Of a DNA stretch of 64,000 bases, positions 1 through 11,102 are shown piece by piece (the first letter of the stretch is position 1; the number at the start of each line of letters is the position of its first letter). The notes beneath the pieces are model-generated. The model did no database searches, was not told the origin of the DNA, and saw nothing but the letters and a program-made list of their open reading frames with translations. A program made the translations under genes and the position numbers. This DNA comes from Gracilaria gracilis (lineage: Eukaryota; Rhodophyta; Florideophyceae; Gracilariales; Gracilariaceae), in NCBI GenBank assembly GCA_030374805.1, contig JARGSG010000218.1, positions 62,001 to 126,000 of the forward strand. The letters run 5' to 3'.

Positions 1-96
1 GTCTACAGTTGTCTCATTTCTTTTATTGTTCGAGTTCTTAGAAGTATCGGGATCAATTCGTCTCGTTCCTAATTGGTTTAATTTATCAGTGCCAAC

Positions 97-2134
97 ATGA
101 TGGCATCTGGTGGTCTGAATATTCGGTCTGGGCAGAATCACTCCGCAGGAACTCAATCCGCAGAACCCCCACGAGCTTCGCGATCTCAGATGTCCGTTCC
201 TGACCAATTGGCTCAAGATGAACCGGTACCGCTACCATGAAGAGCATCCTCGGTTCCGGCAGTGCCAATAGCTGTTATCCAAGCGGAAGCTCCACCTGTC
301 GTGGAAACGCCGTCAGCGGCGACACTACGTGGTAATAGCTCACCCGAGTGTAACTTCTTAGAGGCTTAGTTGCGTGTTACACAACTCACACAGAGTTCCA
401 TCTTTGAACATGTTCAGTCTCTTCGAAGGAAGTTGGACGAAACCCTAGTTAGGGATGTTTTAAAAGACATTCGTTTTCTACGTAGTGACGTGAATTTTTT
501 TTTGGAAAGTCTGGGTTCCCCAGCATCGTTGGTTGAAGCATACAGCTTCTTTATTCAGGAATGTCACCAGGAAATGTATCGTTTCCGTGCCCGGTTGACT
601 ACTATGGAAGACATCATTCGTATGGATAACGCAGATGACGCGAGGATGGCAAGGGATCTAAGCATGTAACCCACCATTCACCGGTTCAGGAGCGCAGCAA
701 GTCCAAGAAAAAATTTCGTTATGAATCAGATTCGTCGAGTTCCGAGTCTAGTGTTCACTCTGTGAAGTCTTGTTCTCACTCGTCTGACAGCGAGGATGAT
801 GGTTGACGACACCGGAGACGGTCACGTGCTACCAAGTCGAGAACGACGCAGGCTACTTAAGGGGCTATTTGCACCCGTGGGAAGGGTAGGCGCCATCTTG
901 GCTTGAAACAGTTGAAACCAACGAATTCCTTTTACAGGAAGCTGCTTTCCTATCGGTATTAACGATTGGACGATTCCTCGTCTGATCGCACCTCGCGAAG
1001 CACCGGAAAGGTGAAGGACTACATCAAGAGATTGAACGTCGTAATGCCGAAGAAATTCGAAGGCGAAGAACCAATCATGGTGTTAGACTTTCCTGCCCGC
1101 ATCGTACAGGAATCCGGTATTCTCGGGATGAGTGAAGCTCAAGTGCACCTCGCTTTACTGTACTTTTTACCCGGTCTGGCGGAGGATCAGTTTAATTCTG
1201 TTCGAGGTTCCTCGAGAGCCTCTGAAGGTGGAATCATTTGTTGGCCGGGAGCAGTACAGTACCTACTCAGGTCGTACAAAAGGGGTAATGCGATCTACAA
1301 CGCTATTCTCCCTCACCGAGATACCAATCAGAAGCCTGGGGAAACCGAAACGATCTATTCAATCCGTTTGAATAACCCATTTCACCGCTGTGGTAACGTG
1401 CACTCTACACAAGAGAGGTGCACGATGTTCGTGTGGATGGACTTGACCCCGCCATACGGGCTTTGGTTGCGCGACACCGCGAAGAAAAGTGACGAGTCAG
1501 TTACCTGGAATTAGTTTAGTATACCGAGGCTGAGGGAGAAACGCTTGGCGCGCAAAACGCACCGAGACACCGGTCTAGGACATTGCTGGCCGAAGGTTCA
1601 TCTCCGTCTTCATGCCTGTTACACGGGGACACCATCAAACAGGGAATGGACAACGTTCAATTTGTGGGAAGCAATCCGAAATCGTACGGAACGTCGGAGT
1701 TACCGTCAACTTCGGAGTATACCTCTGAAGGTGACCCGGCTTTGTATACAGAAGGATCTCGCGTGTCAGCCGGGCCACTTGCGTATTCATCCAATGGTTG
1801 CCGTTTTACCCGCCCTAGTTGATTAGGCACCGCCCCACAGCGTCGTAACGATGAAACGCGATACTCCGAGAAGTAGACATTGACCATCTGTCATTGTTGT
1901 TACCAACACGGTCACACATCACGTGTTTGTATGTTGCTCGTTCGAGAGATGTCAACAATTATCGTGCAATACGAGTCGCTGACGCCAGCTGAGAAAGCTC
2001 GTGTTCCGAGTGCCTCATACGAAGCAGCGAAGGCCTATCTGAGCAGACCCGTTATAGGGTTAAAAGTGAAGGCTGAAGAAACTCATAATCCTGCTCAACA
2101 AACTTCAGCTTTCGTACTCGCACGAGGGGATTAA
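97..2134 (+). pseudogene. gag: Ty3-A gag remnant with CCHC zinc knuckle
   Basis: The gag start is probably the ATG at 97, followed by a stop at 238-240. Gag-like sequence resumes near 370, continues in the segment 966-1514 (matching the Ty3-B stretch around 24445-25000), and ends with a zinc knuckle near 1886-1927. That knuckle reads CHCCYQHGHTSRVC, a CX2CX4HX4C pattern. The Gag protein of such elements packages RNA in a cytoplasmic particle. Frames change repeatedly, so no functional Gag can be made. The call rests on position, the knuckle and similarity to the other Ty3 copy in this window. Confidence 0.75.
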
Positions 2135-2215
2135 CCTGGATCCCAGTACGGAAATGTTTCGCTGAATCCGAAGTGTTTCGCCGAGTCCGGCAACTTCTGT
2201 TCCGAAAAACTAAAC

Positions 2216-3082
2216 TTGGGAGTCTCCCCAACGGGAGGGGTGTTTTCTAAGCCGAAGTTGAAGACCCACGAGGACCCGCAGCTTCGCCCCCCGGTCCAAA
2301 TCCTTACCAGGAGGATGTCTGCTCACGCAGACTCGAAGCAGCTCGCTTTTCTGCGTCGTCCATGGATGCGTTCGCGCAATCTCCGTATCCCGGATCGACT
2401 CTTGGTTATGGCCAAGAGAAATTATAAGGTTTACGCCGACCTCGGCCTTTCCAACCAGTTTATGGTTCCACAACTGTCTGTCCCGGACACAGGTTCCTCT
2501 CCAAACCTAATCAACTCGACGTTGGTGTTCCTGGCTCTTCGGGCTCATGTTCGCTGTGGTCCAGCTCTGGATATTGCGGATGCGAATAATAACCCGCTAC
2601 GCACGGTGGGCTACCTTCGTCTCGTCGTGAGATTAGAAACTTACGTCGTTCAACTCGACTTCGTCGTCTGCAACTGTCTCGCATCACCGGTTATTCTCGA
2701 TTGTGACTTTTGTGACCGCTTTGTGGAAGCGATTCGCCTTCAAGCGAGAACTCTTGAAATGGTAGATGGTTCTACTGTTCTGATTGTTCGGAAACCGTTG
2801 AAGCGGGCTACGCGGAAACGTGTACCATTACCTGCGGCTCAGGAAGTTTCCGACATGGCTCCCGTTTCAAAAATGCTTCGCGTTGCGAAATCGGTCTCGG
2901 TCCCACCGGAATCCCAAATCTGGGTTTCGTGTCTCTCCAGACAACATGACGTTCACGTGGTGCAGCCATCTGAATTGTTGTACAACCAACGCCGGCTTGC
3001 AGTTGCCAACGGTGTCGTTTCGATCGAACCCGCTAAACACTTTCAAGTACTTGTCGCCAACTTTGGCAAAAACACACAGTGA
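2216..3082 (+). pseudogene. Ty3-A retropepsin-type protease region
   Basis: This 288-codon open frame contains VPDTGSSPNLI, matching VLDTGAGANFI of Ty3-B: the aspartic protease active site D-T-G. A second conserved block, VILDCDFCDRF, matches VILGCDYCDRF in Ty3-B and fits the C-terminal part of the retropepsin fold. Such proteases cleave the Gag-Pol polyprotein inside the particle. The frame closes at 3080-3082, where Ty3-B and Ty3-C read on toward the reverse transcriptase. The frame is open but the surrounding pol is broken. Confidence 0.75.
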
Positions 3083-3085
3083 CTA

Positions 3086-6000
3086 GTCAAACAGCAGGTA
3101 CTTGGTTCAGTTCTTCCGCATCCTGCGGCTCTTGTCCCTACTTTGATTCCGCTTTCGGACATTCTTGGCATTCAAGACTCTAAGGAGGGGAAGAACGGCT
3201 CCGGAAATTCGGAAGATACCACTCAAGCAAGTGATGGTGATTATAGTCTCGAACGTACAGTAACTTTGAAACCAAAGGCGCTACCGCCCGGATGCGAACA
3301 GGCAGATCCTGTCGAGGAGTTAGAGAAGTTGGATCTCAACCATGTCCCCGGCACTCATTGGGAGAAGCTGAGGGATATGCTCAGAGAATTCACTCCCATG
3401 TGGGATGGATCCCTTCGAACAATTGGAGTTACGGAGCACCGTATTGACCTTCTACCAGGTACTAGGCCTATTTCGTAGCACCCGTATCGGGCAGGGCCGA
3501 AAGCTCGGGAAGAGCAAAAATCTCAGGTCGAGAAGATGCTACGCGCTGGTGTAATGGAGCCCGCTTAGTCTTCTTGGGCATCCGCAGTCGTGTTAGTTCC
3601 AAAACTGGATGGGGCATAGCGATTCTGTATCGATTACAGAAAGCTGAATTAAGCTACCGTCAAAGACGTTTATACAATTCCCCGGGTGGATGAATATATC
3701 GACTCGCTTGGGAGTGCCTCGGTGTTCACAGCCCTAGACGCCAATTGGGTATACTGGCATATTCCGTTACGTAAGGAATATAAGGATAAAACAGCTTTCG
3801 TCTGTCATCAAGGACTCTACCGGTTTAATCGGATGCCGTTCGGATTAACGAATGCGCCAGCAACGTTTCAACGTTCCATCGATATTCTCATAGCGAGATT
3901 CAAGTAGCGAACGTGCTTGGTGTACTTGGACGACCTTTTTGTCTTTTCCAACAATCTGGATGATTATCCATCCCCATGTACAGGAGATTATGCGAGTATT
4001 GCGAGACGCAGATATAACCTTGAAACTCAAGAAGTGTGAGTTCTTTACCGACTCGGTGAAATATTTGGGACATATCATCCGTCCTGAAAAGCTCTCAGTC
4101 GATGAGGAAAGGGTCAAGTCGCTGAAGGAAGCGAATCATCCGACAACTCAAACGGAACTACGATCATTTCTCGGGTTGTGCCACGTTTACCGCCCTTCCG
4201 TACCGAATTTCGCAGATGTTGCAGCTCCTCTCAACTCACTTCCCAATAAAGAACAACCATTTAAACTGAAACCCTTTGGCGACGCGGAAGCGTCCGCCTT
4301 TTCGTCTCTAATAGAAGCTGTTAAGTCTTCGCCTGTCTAAGCGTTACCCAATCGGGGACTTTCATTTGAAGTTGATACTGACTCCAGTAATCATCAGGTT
4401 GGGTGTGCATTGTTTCAAACCTTGTCAGAGAATGAGCGACATCCGGTTGGATATTGGTCTGCTTCATTAAACGTGCACAAGCGTAATTACTCAGTCTCTG
4501 AGAAAGAGTGTCTCGACGTGGTATGGGCTTTAACTTCACTGAGGCTCTATCTCATGAGAACCCACTTTGTGGTACTTACGGATCATTCGTCACTCCGATG
4601 GCTGATGGAAATCTCCAAACCTTCGGGTCGCCTATTCACTGGCGTCTCCGACTTTCGGAATTCGATTTTGAAGTCTGCTAAAAAAAGGGAGCCCTGAACA
4701 CTCGGGATGATGCGCTTTCCCAACTTGGGACTTTACGTGAATGAGAACCAGTCGATGACCTCTATATTCCTTGTTTCCTGGTGGAAGATCTTCTGGATGG
4801 AGCCGAGTTCATCCCAGATGACGTATGCGACGATATCCTCGCCGCAGAACCGGCTGAACCACCGCATGGTTCTTTTATACCCATTACTCCAGAAGAGTTA
4901 ATCCGTGAACAACACATGGGCCCTTTCTGTGGGCAGATTCGTTGCCGAATCAACGAAAGATTGGATTTACCCTTCGTAACCAACGGCAGAGGATTTCTCG
5001 CCAGGATGGTTGAGTTTAACCCACAGATAGTGGTTCCTCACTCCCTGCAACAACAGGTCTTGCACATCTCACACTACGTCAAACTGAGAGCACTCACTGG
5101 AGGCAGGAAACTCCATCTATCTCTCCGAAGAGACTTTTATTGGCCACCGATGGCATTCGACTGCTACGCTGTATGTCTTGCGCGCACGGATTGTGCGAAG
5201 AACAATGTCAAACTTCGACGGTATTCAAAGAAATTATCACTGTTCCCAGCACTTGTTCCATTGGAGTTCATCGCAATCGATATTCTTGGTGAATTGATCA
5301 AAACAGTCCGCGGTAATCGCTTTCTCCTGGTTATCACGGACAAGTTTTCGAAGTTGTTACGGACACTCTCGTTAAAGCGCCTCACCGCTCGTGTGGTCGC
5401 GGAGGCGTTCGTCACCCACTGTGGGTTTCCATAGGGGCCACACGTTCATAAGTTACCAGATAATGGTCCGCAGTTTACGGCTAAGTTCTTTCAGGACGTC
5501 TCCCGGATCTTCGATATCAAGAATTCGTTTACAACATCTTTTCATCCCCAGAGTAATGGGCAGGTAGAGGGATTCAACCGAACAATGCTTTATGCATTAC
5601 GATCCTATGTTTTGGATCACCTCAAGGACTGGGACCTGTACACGGACGCTATCATCTACGCGTATAACACCCAGGTTCATCGGGTTACCTCGTTATCACC
5701 ATTCGAGTTGGTTCTATCGAGAACACTGGCGCTGGTTGCAATCGAAGCTGAACCGACGTTGCCGTCATACCCGTTTCCGGGACTGTACAGGGATGCCTGG
5801 AAATCTTGGTTCACGAAGATGGTACCGGTTGCTCGGAAGGCCATGGACAAGGCACAGCTTCCATACAAGCACAATTTGGATAGTCATATCCGACGCTCCT
5901 TACCAATAGTCCGAAAGGATGACTACATATTCATACGCAAAGAGTACTATAATCCTGAAAAGGAGCGTCATCATAAGCTATCACCAGTCGCTAGCGGTCC

Positions 6001-6154
6001 CCATCGCGCCGTTGATGTCGCGCCCGACACAGTCGTTCTCGACATCGATAACCAATACGGACGGATCTTGCGTGACCGCGTTTCACTCGCGCTTACTCCA
6101 AATCTGGAACTGGCCACTGGTCCTGCATCTTCAGATGAACCGACACAGGAATAA
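3086..6154 (+). pseudogene. pol: Ty3-A pol remnant: RT, RNase H, integrase
   Basis: The pieces are: an RT N-terminal segment 3143-3478; fingers/palm 3686-3907 with FTALDANWVYW (motif A Asp kept) and MPFGLTNAPATFQ; thumb/connection 3939-4340; RNase H 4410-4697 with SVSEKECLDVVWAL and TDHSSLRWL; integrase zinc and core region 4781-5434 with FIAIDILGE; and integrase C-terminus 5585-6154 with YNTQVHRVTSLSPFELVLSRT. The expected YLDD motif falls near 3918-3930 in a damaged stretch. Stops and frameshifts separate every piece, so this is non-functional. The match in order and spacing to Ty3-B at 26667-30245 is clear. Confidence 0.88.
3179..3193 (+). promoter_or_regulatory. Internal polypurine tract, Ty3-A copy 1
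   Basis: CTAAGGAGGGGAAG-like purine run at the start of the RT region. The same place in Ty3-B (26755-26770) and Ty3-C (63827-63843) has a nearly identical run, and all resemble the 3' PPT next to the LTR. Confidence 0.5.
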
Positions 6155-6340
6155 CCCGCTTCATCGGATGCACTGCATTAACGTCCCTCAGTTCTTGCGC
6201 ACCCGGATCGCGATTTATTGGATTTCCCTACACCGAGTGACTCTCCATCACGATATAATTCACGACTTACATTGGATATATCCAAAAACTCTACAAGAGC
6301 TAACCCCCGCACCCATATTCTCACGGATGCCGTGGCTCCG

Positions 6341-6360
6341 CCTAAGGAGGGGGAGGGGAA
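6341..6360 (+). promoter_or_regulatory. Internal polypurine tract, Ty3-A copy 2
   Basis: The run CCTAAGGAGGGGGAGGGGAA lies in the linker between integrase and chromodomain. It matches the same location in Ty3-B (29968-29984) and Ty3-C (60646-60663). Confidence 0.55.
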
Positions 6361-7025
6361 TGTTGTTCAGATCGGTAACGATGTTCTAGCATCGAACGGT
6401 TCTCCAGAAGCTGAAATAGAAGCTACACCGGCTGATGATGGCGTCGCTCCACGAGGGGGAATTAAGAACCTCGACAGTGAGCACACCGACGGGGACCCTA
6501 CATGAAAGTGTGGTCTTCCCCAACGGGATATCGCAGGAACGCCGCGCATTGATACCGGTGCCTCCTCGGAACGCCAAGCTGATAAGAAAGTTTTCGCTGA
6601 TCCGGAGCTTCCCCACGTGGACGATGATGCAGACGTAGAATCTGATCCGGCATGGATGGCTCTGTGGACTCCAGAATAACATGTATATGAAGGACACCGC
6701 TCCTGATGAGCACGCAGTCATTGCGAGTTGAATAGGAACACCTTTGGAGGGTTAACCACGTAGTGGAGGAATAACACCCACAGTGCGCCCATGCGCCGTG
6801 CACCTCAAGCGCGTTGCGCGGTCTCCCGATGGGATTGCTGATCTGCGTGGCCCAAGCGCGAACACGTGACGTGAAATGTCCTTGTTGGAAGGTCTGGTTC
6901 CGCTTACAAATGAGGGGCTGTAAATGGCGCACACAATTTAAATTTTTGATTTTTTGAGCTTTAAATGCGCGCCGCCCAGCCTGGGAGATGCGGTAAATTC
7001 TGGAAATCGAAATGCAGCTTTACAC

Positions 7026-7690
7026 CTAAAAGATTTCAAACTCTTGCTTCTCTTGAACCAACCCATACGTTTCAGACTTTTCCAGCAGCTCCACGTACAC
7101 CACCTTTGTAGAACTCTCCCCCAAACCCAGAAAATGCTTATCATATATATGCGTTTCACCTACGAATGGAAAAGATATCTGAGCAGTAGAACATACGGAG
7201 TCAGAAGCCTGATCTTGTAGATTACGATAGAAGCTTTCAAACCCAATAAGTTTCCGGTGATCTTCGGCAATTGGGGTCTTCGAGCCAAGATGTAACCACT
7301 TGCGATGTAGATTATCAACATTAGGTAAAACATCCGGCCACTTGCACTTCACAATCAGCGCTTTTCCAGAACTTGGGACAAACAAGACCAAATCCTCCGA
7401 TGATACACCGCTTGGTAGACAAATTGCAACGGAAAGACGAGTCGTTGCCGTCTTCCGATTAACCCACTCGGAAAAACAATAAAAAGGCTTAAAGACCTTG
7501 TCAAAATGATTATTCTCTTCCACACTTTCTTCCCCAACGTCCTCAATTTCAATGATTTCCTGATCTTTCCTGCAGCGCTTTCGCCCCACTATTCCATGTT
7601 GGTCCTCTGAGCATTGTGCCTTAATGCCAGATTCGTCGTCAACAAGAGTAGATTCTTCGTATTGTTAGTATTCGGCAGAAACAAAATATG
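7026..7690 (-). CDS. T1 accessory protein, unknown family
   Basis: No family recognised. The frame is open on the minus strand from about 7680 to a stop at 7026. At its upstream edge, around 7665-7675, the minus strand reads TACTAAC (a consensus branch site) shortly before AG dinucleotides, so an upstream exon is likely; the open frame at 8144-7824 is a candidate. An acidic, Lys/Arg-rich N-terminus precedes a compact region with KPFYCFSEWVNRK, VAICLPSGVSSEDLVLFVP and ISFPFVGETHIYDKHFLG. The same protein, with the same spacing, is encoded by the decayed copy at 12404-13053, where it again lies divergent to the transposase. This repeated pairing suggests it serves transposition, perhaps DNA binding or nuclear delivery; that role is inference. 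Confidence 0.65.
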
Positions 7691-7823
7691 CTACATTGAA
7701 CACGTACTGTTTGAGAGCTTCAATTCCTTCTTAAGTCGGTTGTAAGCGCTGCGAAAGTTGTCGAGCTAATGCTTTGAAAACAAAGGATCCGATTTATGCA
7801 CCCAGCTCGGAGCTTCTTCACCA

Positions 7824-8144
7824 CTAAGATCTCCGCTCTCCAAAAGAAATCGCAGTTTTTGGACAGCCGGAGACTTTTCGGTCAACATAGGCTTCCCCAT
7901 AGTGCGATATTTCGCTCGATCTGGGCTCTACATTGATCGCCTTGATTCTATCGTTTTCTTCATATAGAGCAGTATTGTACACACTCCCGCCAAATTTCAT
8001 TCGCTTTGCATGCGTTCTAATGTAGAATTCTAAATAAATTATTGCAATGAATGAGCAACATTCGGATGTAGCCGAAATGCGGGTATCGGACAGAAGAGTG
8101 CCCGGAATGGAAAAGCAAATACTAACAAACCTGAAGGAAGACAT
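7824..8144 (-). other. Open frame upstream of T1 accessory gene, possible exon
   Basis: A minus-strand open frame of about 100 codons lies between the two T1 genes. Its later part, with RMKFGGSVYNTALYEENDR and SHYGEAYVDRK, reads like protein, but nothing is recognised. It could be a 5' exon of the accessory gene at 7026-7690 joined across an intron ending near the TACTAAC signal. No matching segment was found upstream of the T2 accessory copy, so this remains uncertain. Confidence 0.3.
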
Positions 8145-8567
8145 CGTTGCCTTAGAACGTTTACGTCATATCCTGGAGAACGTGGCATGCACGGATTGTT
8201 CTATAGTGTAATGAGTAAATGTCCCATATCATGCATGCTGTATTCGATAGTTCAATCACTCAAATATCGCCGAATTCAGGCGAATTGTACGAAATGACTA
8301 GGCCGAATTCATCACTTACAGTGACGCATAGTATCCCAATCTTTACGTGAGATATTACGAAAAAAATGTCCAGCAGTGGAGCTTTTTTTCTGTGCCAGAG
8401 CGTTTAGTACGTGTCATTATCTGCTCTGATGATTCATAGCAAAAATGAAGTCAAGATCGGAATTCGAATCGAATTCTCGAATAATTTCGAATACGCATAT
8501 TACACGTTTCAAATTGTTCTGATATATTTACATCGCATATCACTATGTTTCAGTTCAATCGATCGCA

Positions 8568-9450
8568 GTGTCATACCAAGATATGGCGGCTTCCGTCTTC
8601 AGGCATGATGTGATGCAAATCATTCGATCGTGCCCGGGAGGAGATCCTCCCGATCGTCGCGTGCGGGCTTTGTTTGGAGTTTCGTTGGAAGCCCTACTGC
8701 CTTTATGGGAGATGGTGCACCCGTTTGTGCCTCCTGCAGCGTTTCCGAAGCATTTAGTTTGGGCGTTGCTGTTACTGAAAGTCTATAAACTGGAGCCCGT
8801 TTTATGTGTGCTTGCGGGATGCAACGAAAAGACTTTCAGGAAATGGAGCTGGCGGGTGATCCGGTCACTATCTTTATGCCGTACTGTACGTTTCATACTA
8901 TATTTTGATGCTATCTGAGAAAGAGCTAACATTATGTCTTAAGGTCAAGTGGGATAACCGATTTTTGAATCGTCCGCATTCTTTGTACAAGGTGTCTGTT
9001 GATGGAACAGATTGTCCGATACAGGAGCCGTCTCCTTTTAGCCCGATGTGGTTTTCACACAAGCTAAACGGACCTGGCTTACGGTATGAAGTTGCTGTAG
9101 GGATTGAAAATCAATGGATATGTTGGGTGAATGGGCCCTTTTCTTGTGGTAGGTTCACGGATCTGCTGATATTTCGTAGTAATTTGAAAGTACGACTGGA
9201 GTGCAATGAATTGGTCGTCGCTGATAAAGGGTATATTGATTCCCGTTGTAGTGCAACACAAGAATTGGTGGATCTATTATATTGGAAATACGTTCGTGCT
9301 AGACACGAGGCGATTTATAAGCGGTTGAAGCACTTTCATGTGCTGAGCAAAAAGTTTAGGCATTGCTTGAGCAAGCACGGCATCTGTTTCCATGCAGTCG
9401 CTAATGTAACAAAGCTAATGCTGAAGTTGGAACCTGTGTTCAGGGTTTGA
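8568..9450 (+). CDS. T1 DDE transposase, one short intron
   Basis: Exon 1 8568-8885 and exon 2 8944-9450 join in phase 0 to give about 274 residues. The 58-base intron starts GTACGT, has a GCTAAC branch-like site and ends TTAAG. Without splicing the frame closes at once. The joined protein has the pattern of DDE superfamily endonucleases: Asp126 in VSVDGTDCPI, Asp200 in VVADKGYID and Glu228 in VRARHEAIYKRLK. The block MWFSHKLNGPGLRYEV precedes WVNGPFSCG, as in the transposases found in many algae and stramenopiles. It would cut and join transposon ends in the nucleus. No inactivating change is seen, so it may be intact. The N-terminal KTFRKWSWRV block is a probable helix-turn-helix. Confidence 0.8.
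8886..8943 (+). other. Predicted spliceosomal intron in T1 transposase
   Basis: GTACGT donor, AG acceptor in TCTTAAG, and GCTAAC about 12 bases upstream of the acceptor. Removing the 58 bases restores one frame across conserved transposase blocks. No transcript evidence is available here. Confidence 0.65.
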
Positions 9451-9884
9451 TCGTGCCGAGCAAGTATAACTTGGGAATTTGCGGTCATTGTCGAGCCACC
9501 GCACACAGTGTTATACATTGGTTTTCGTAAATGTATGCTTTTCGGCTTTTACCGCTTCTCCCTGCAAGTCAATTAATCCAATTTTTTGGAGTGCGAGCAC
9601 CTGGTCGTGACCTTCTTAGGTGAACTTGTTATTTGCAACGGCGCATTTGGCACCACGCCACGTGTGTGGATATCGGCCAATCGCAGAGAATTGCAGAAGC
9701 CCAGTGCTCGGGTGAACCGCCACCAAGCACAGTGAGTGTTGCAAGAAGGTTCTTCTTCGAACGGCCAATCTCGTGAAGCGTGACGCGCACTCGTCGTGTT
9801 CACCGTTCGCCGGTTCGTACCTCAATCGCTCAATTTCCACCATGAGGTGGACCCCATAAGGTAATCTAAGTTCTGAGGTAGACA

Positions 9885-10118
9885 ATGGACCACTCTGAAG
9901 TGAATGCGTACCGGCAGGAGTATGTTGTCGAGTGCATTGTGTGGCATGTCGCAGAGCTTAATGGGAGGGTTCTTTATCAAATCCGATGGTACGGATACTC
10001 CGAAGAAGAAGATACCTACAAGCAAGTCGAATTTCTACCTCGTTCAAAGGTTCTGGTCTACCACAGACGCACTGGGACACCTCTTCCTCCAAACCTGGAT
10101 CAAGCCCAGGTAAGGTAA
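9885..10118 (+). pseudogene. Ty3-A chromodomain (end of pol)
   Basis: The reading EYVVECIVWHVAELNGRVLY, then IRWYGYSEEEDTYKQVEFLP and RSKVLVYHRR, has the aromatic and acidic pattern of a chromodomain. It aligns with Ty3-B (around 30905-31110) and Ty3-C (around 59560-59780). In chromoviruses this C-terminal integrase module directs insertion to particular chromatin. Here it is cut off from its integrase by the T1 insertion. Confidence 0.8.
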
Positions 10119-10468
10119 CTCGTGAACGAGCACATGCGTTCCGCAGGATGTCTACATTGGAGAAGGGTTGTGAACCTCGTTTAATTCGAAGGACTCTCGA
10201 GGGATGGAGAAGAAGTAATTCCGAATAAACAGAGACACCGAATTAACGGTAATGAAGTATTAGAAGTTCAACGGAGTATGAAGCACATGAAGTCGTGAAG
10301 TAGGAAGAAAAAGATGAACAATTGGAAACGATGGTTCGTGAGGACGAATGAGGAAAAGAAGAAGAAGATCCACTGCAAGGTCAGTTTACCACAAACTAGT
10401 TTTTGTTGTGACTAAACTATGTGCCTAGCTAAGGTAGATGGTGTTGACAATTCCAGTTGCCGAGGTTG

Positions 10469-11022
10469 TCACGCACCCGCCGATGGGCCGACACCTCCCG
10501 TACCGGAGGGACTACCCTGACTCCGGGGAATCGACGGATATGTCTGTGCCACTACCGTTAACAGCGGGTTGATATCGGTCACCCCAGTCAGAAATGGAAG
10601 TAATAATTGGATAAGCTGGTCCCGCAAGGCGGCAGCTTGAGGAGGTACGGCCCCACTTTGAGTTACACCCAAACTGGGTCGCGCCGTGCATCTACTCGAG
10701 GATCTCTTGCTAGGAGCGACTCACTGGTGATCCAGCCGGAGGCTGACGCCGGGATGGGCACGGCATCGGCAGAGTTCTAAGCCGAGACAGCGGCGGTATT
10801 TAATGCGGATGATGATGACCGCTGACTGTTGCCCTGCCGCAAAGGCGTGGTATCGAATGCACTGAAGTATCCGGGTCCAGGGTTGGAACGCCGTGCACCG
10901 CAAGGGGCAGTTACGTTGTCAGGGTTTCCCAGGGAGGGAGGACTCTGCTGAGAAGATGAATTCCTCGGAGGTTCGATTGGTGGGCTTGGTGCTTTCGTAT
11001 ACGGATTGTTCGATCTACTCAT
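10469..11022 (-). pseudogene. Ty3-A antisense accessory ORF, deleted remnant
   Basis: An ATG at 11022 on the minus strand, 80 bases from the 3' LTR, opens a Ser/Pro-rich frame containing GYFSAFDTTPL. This resembles RYFSGFRSVPL of the Ty3-C antisense protein and GGFTGFRSVPL of Ty3-B. A second frame, ending at 10469, has a helix-like C-terminus followed by a Gly/Ser tail, as in the other copies. The large conserved core (about 320 residues in Ty3-C) is missing, so only the two ends remain. Position and orientation match the other elements exactly. Confidence 0.55.
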
Positions 11023-11088
11023 GATTGAGTCGTTTATTCAAGGTCGCGCGAACGAGTTTGAAGCGGACGCCGACACAGTATTCCTCGA

Positions 11089-11102
11089 TTAAGGAGGTGG
11101 AT
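11089..11102 (+). promoter_or_regulatory. Ty3-A 3' polypurine tract
   Basis: TAAGGAGGTGGATA lies directly before the LTR start at 11103, as AAGGAGGGGGATA does in Ty3-B. It primes plus-strand DNA synthesis in LTR elements. Confidence 0.7.

Larger units (their letters stand above)
6930..9600 (+). mobile_element. T1: two-gene DDE transposon inside Ty3-A
   Basis: Ty3-A loses its integrase-chromodomain linker near 6920 and regains chromodomain sequence by about 9880. Between lie two divergent genes, an unrecognised protein on the minus strand and a DDE transposase on the plus strand. A decayed second copy of the same pair lies at 12030-13053. I could not identify matching terminal inverted repeats or a target duplication, so the limits given are approximate. 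Probably a member of the DDE_Tnp_4 group (PIF/Harbinger-like or relatives). Confidence 0.7.
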
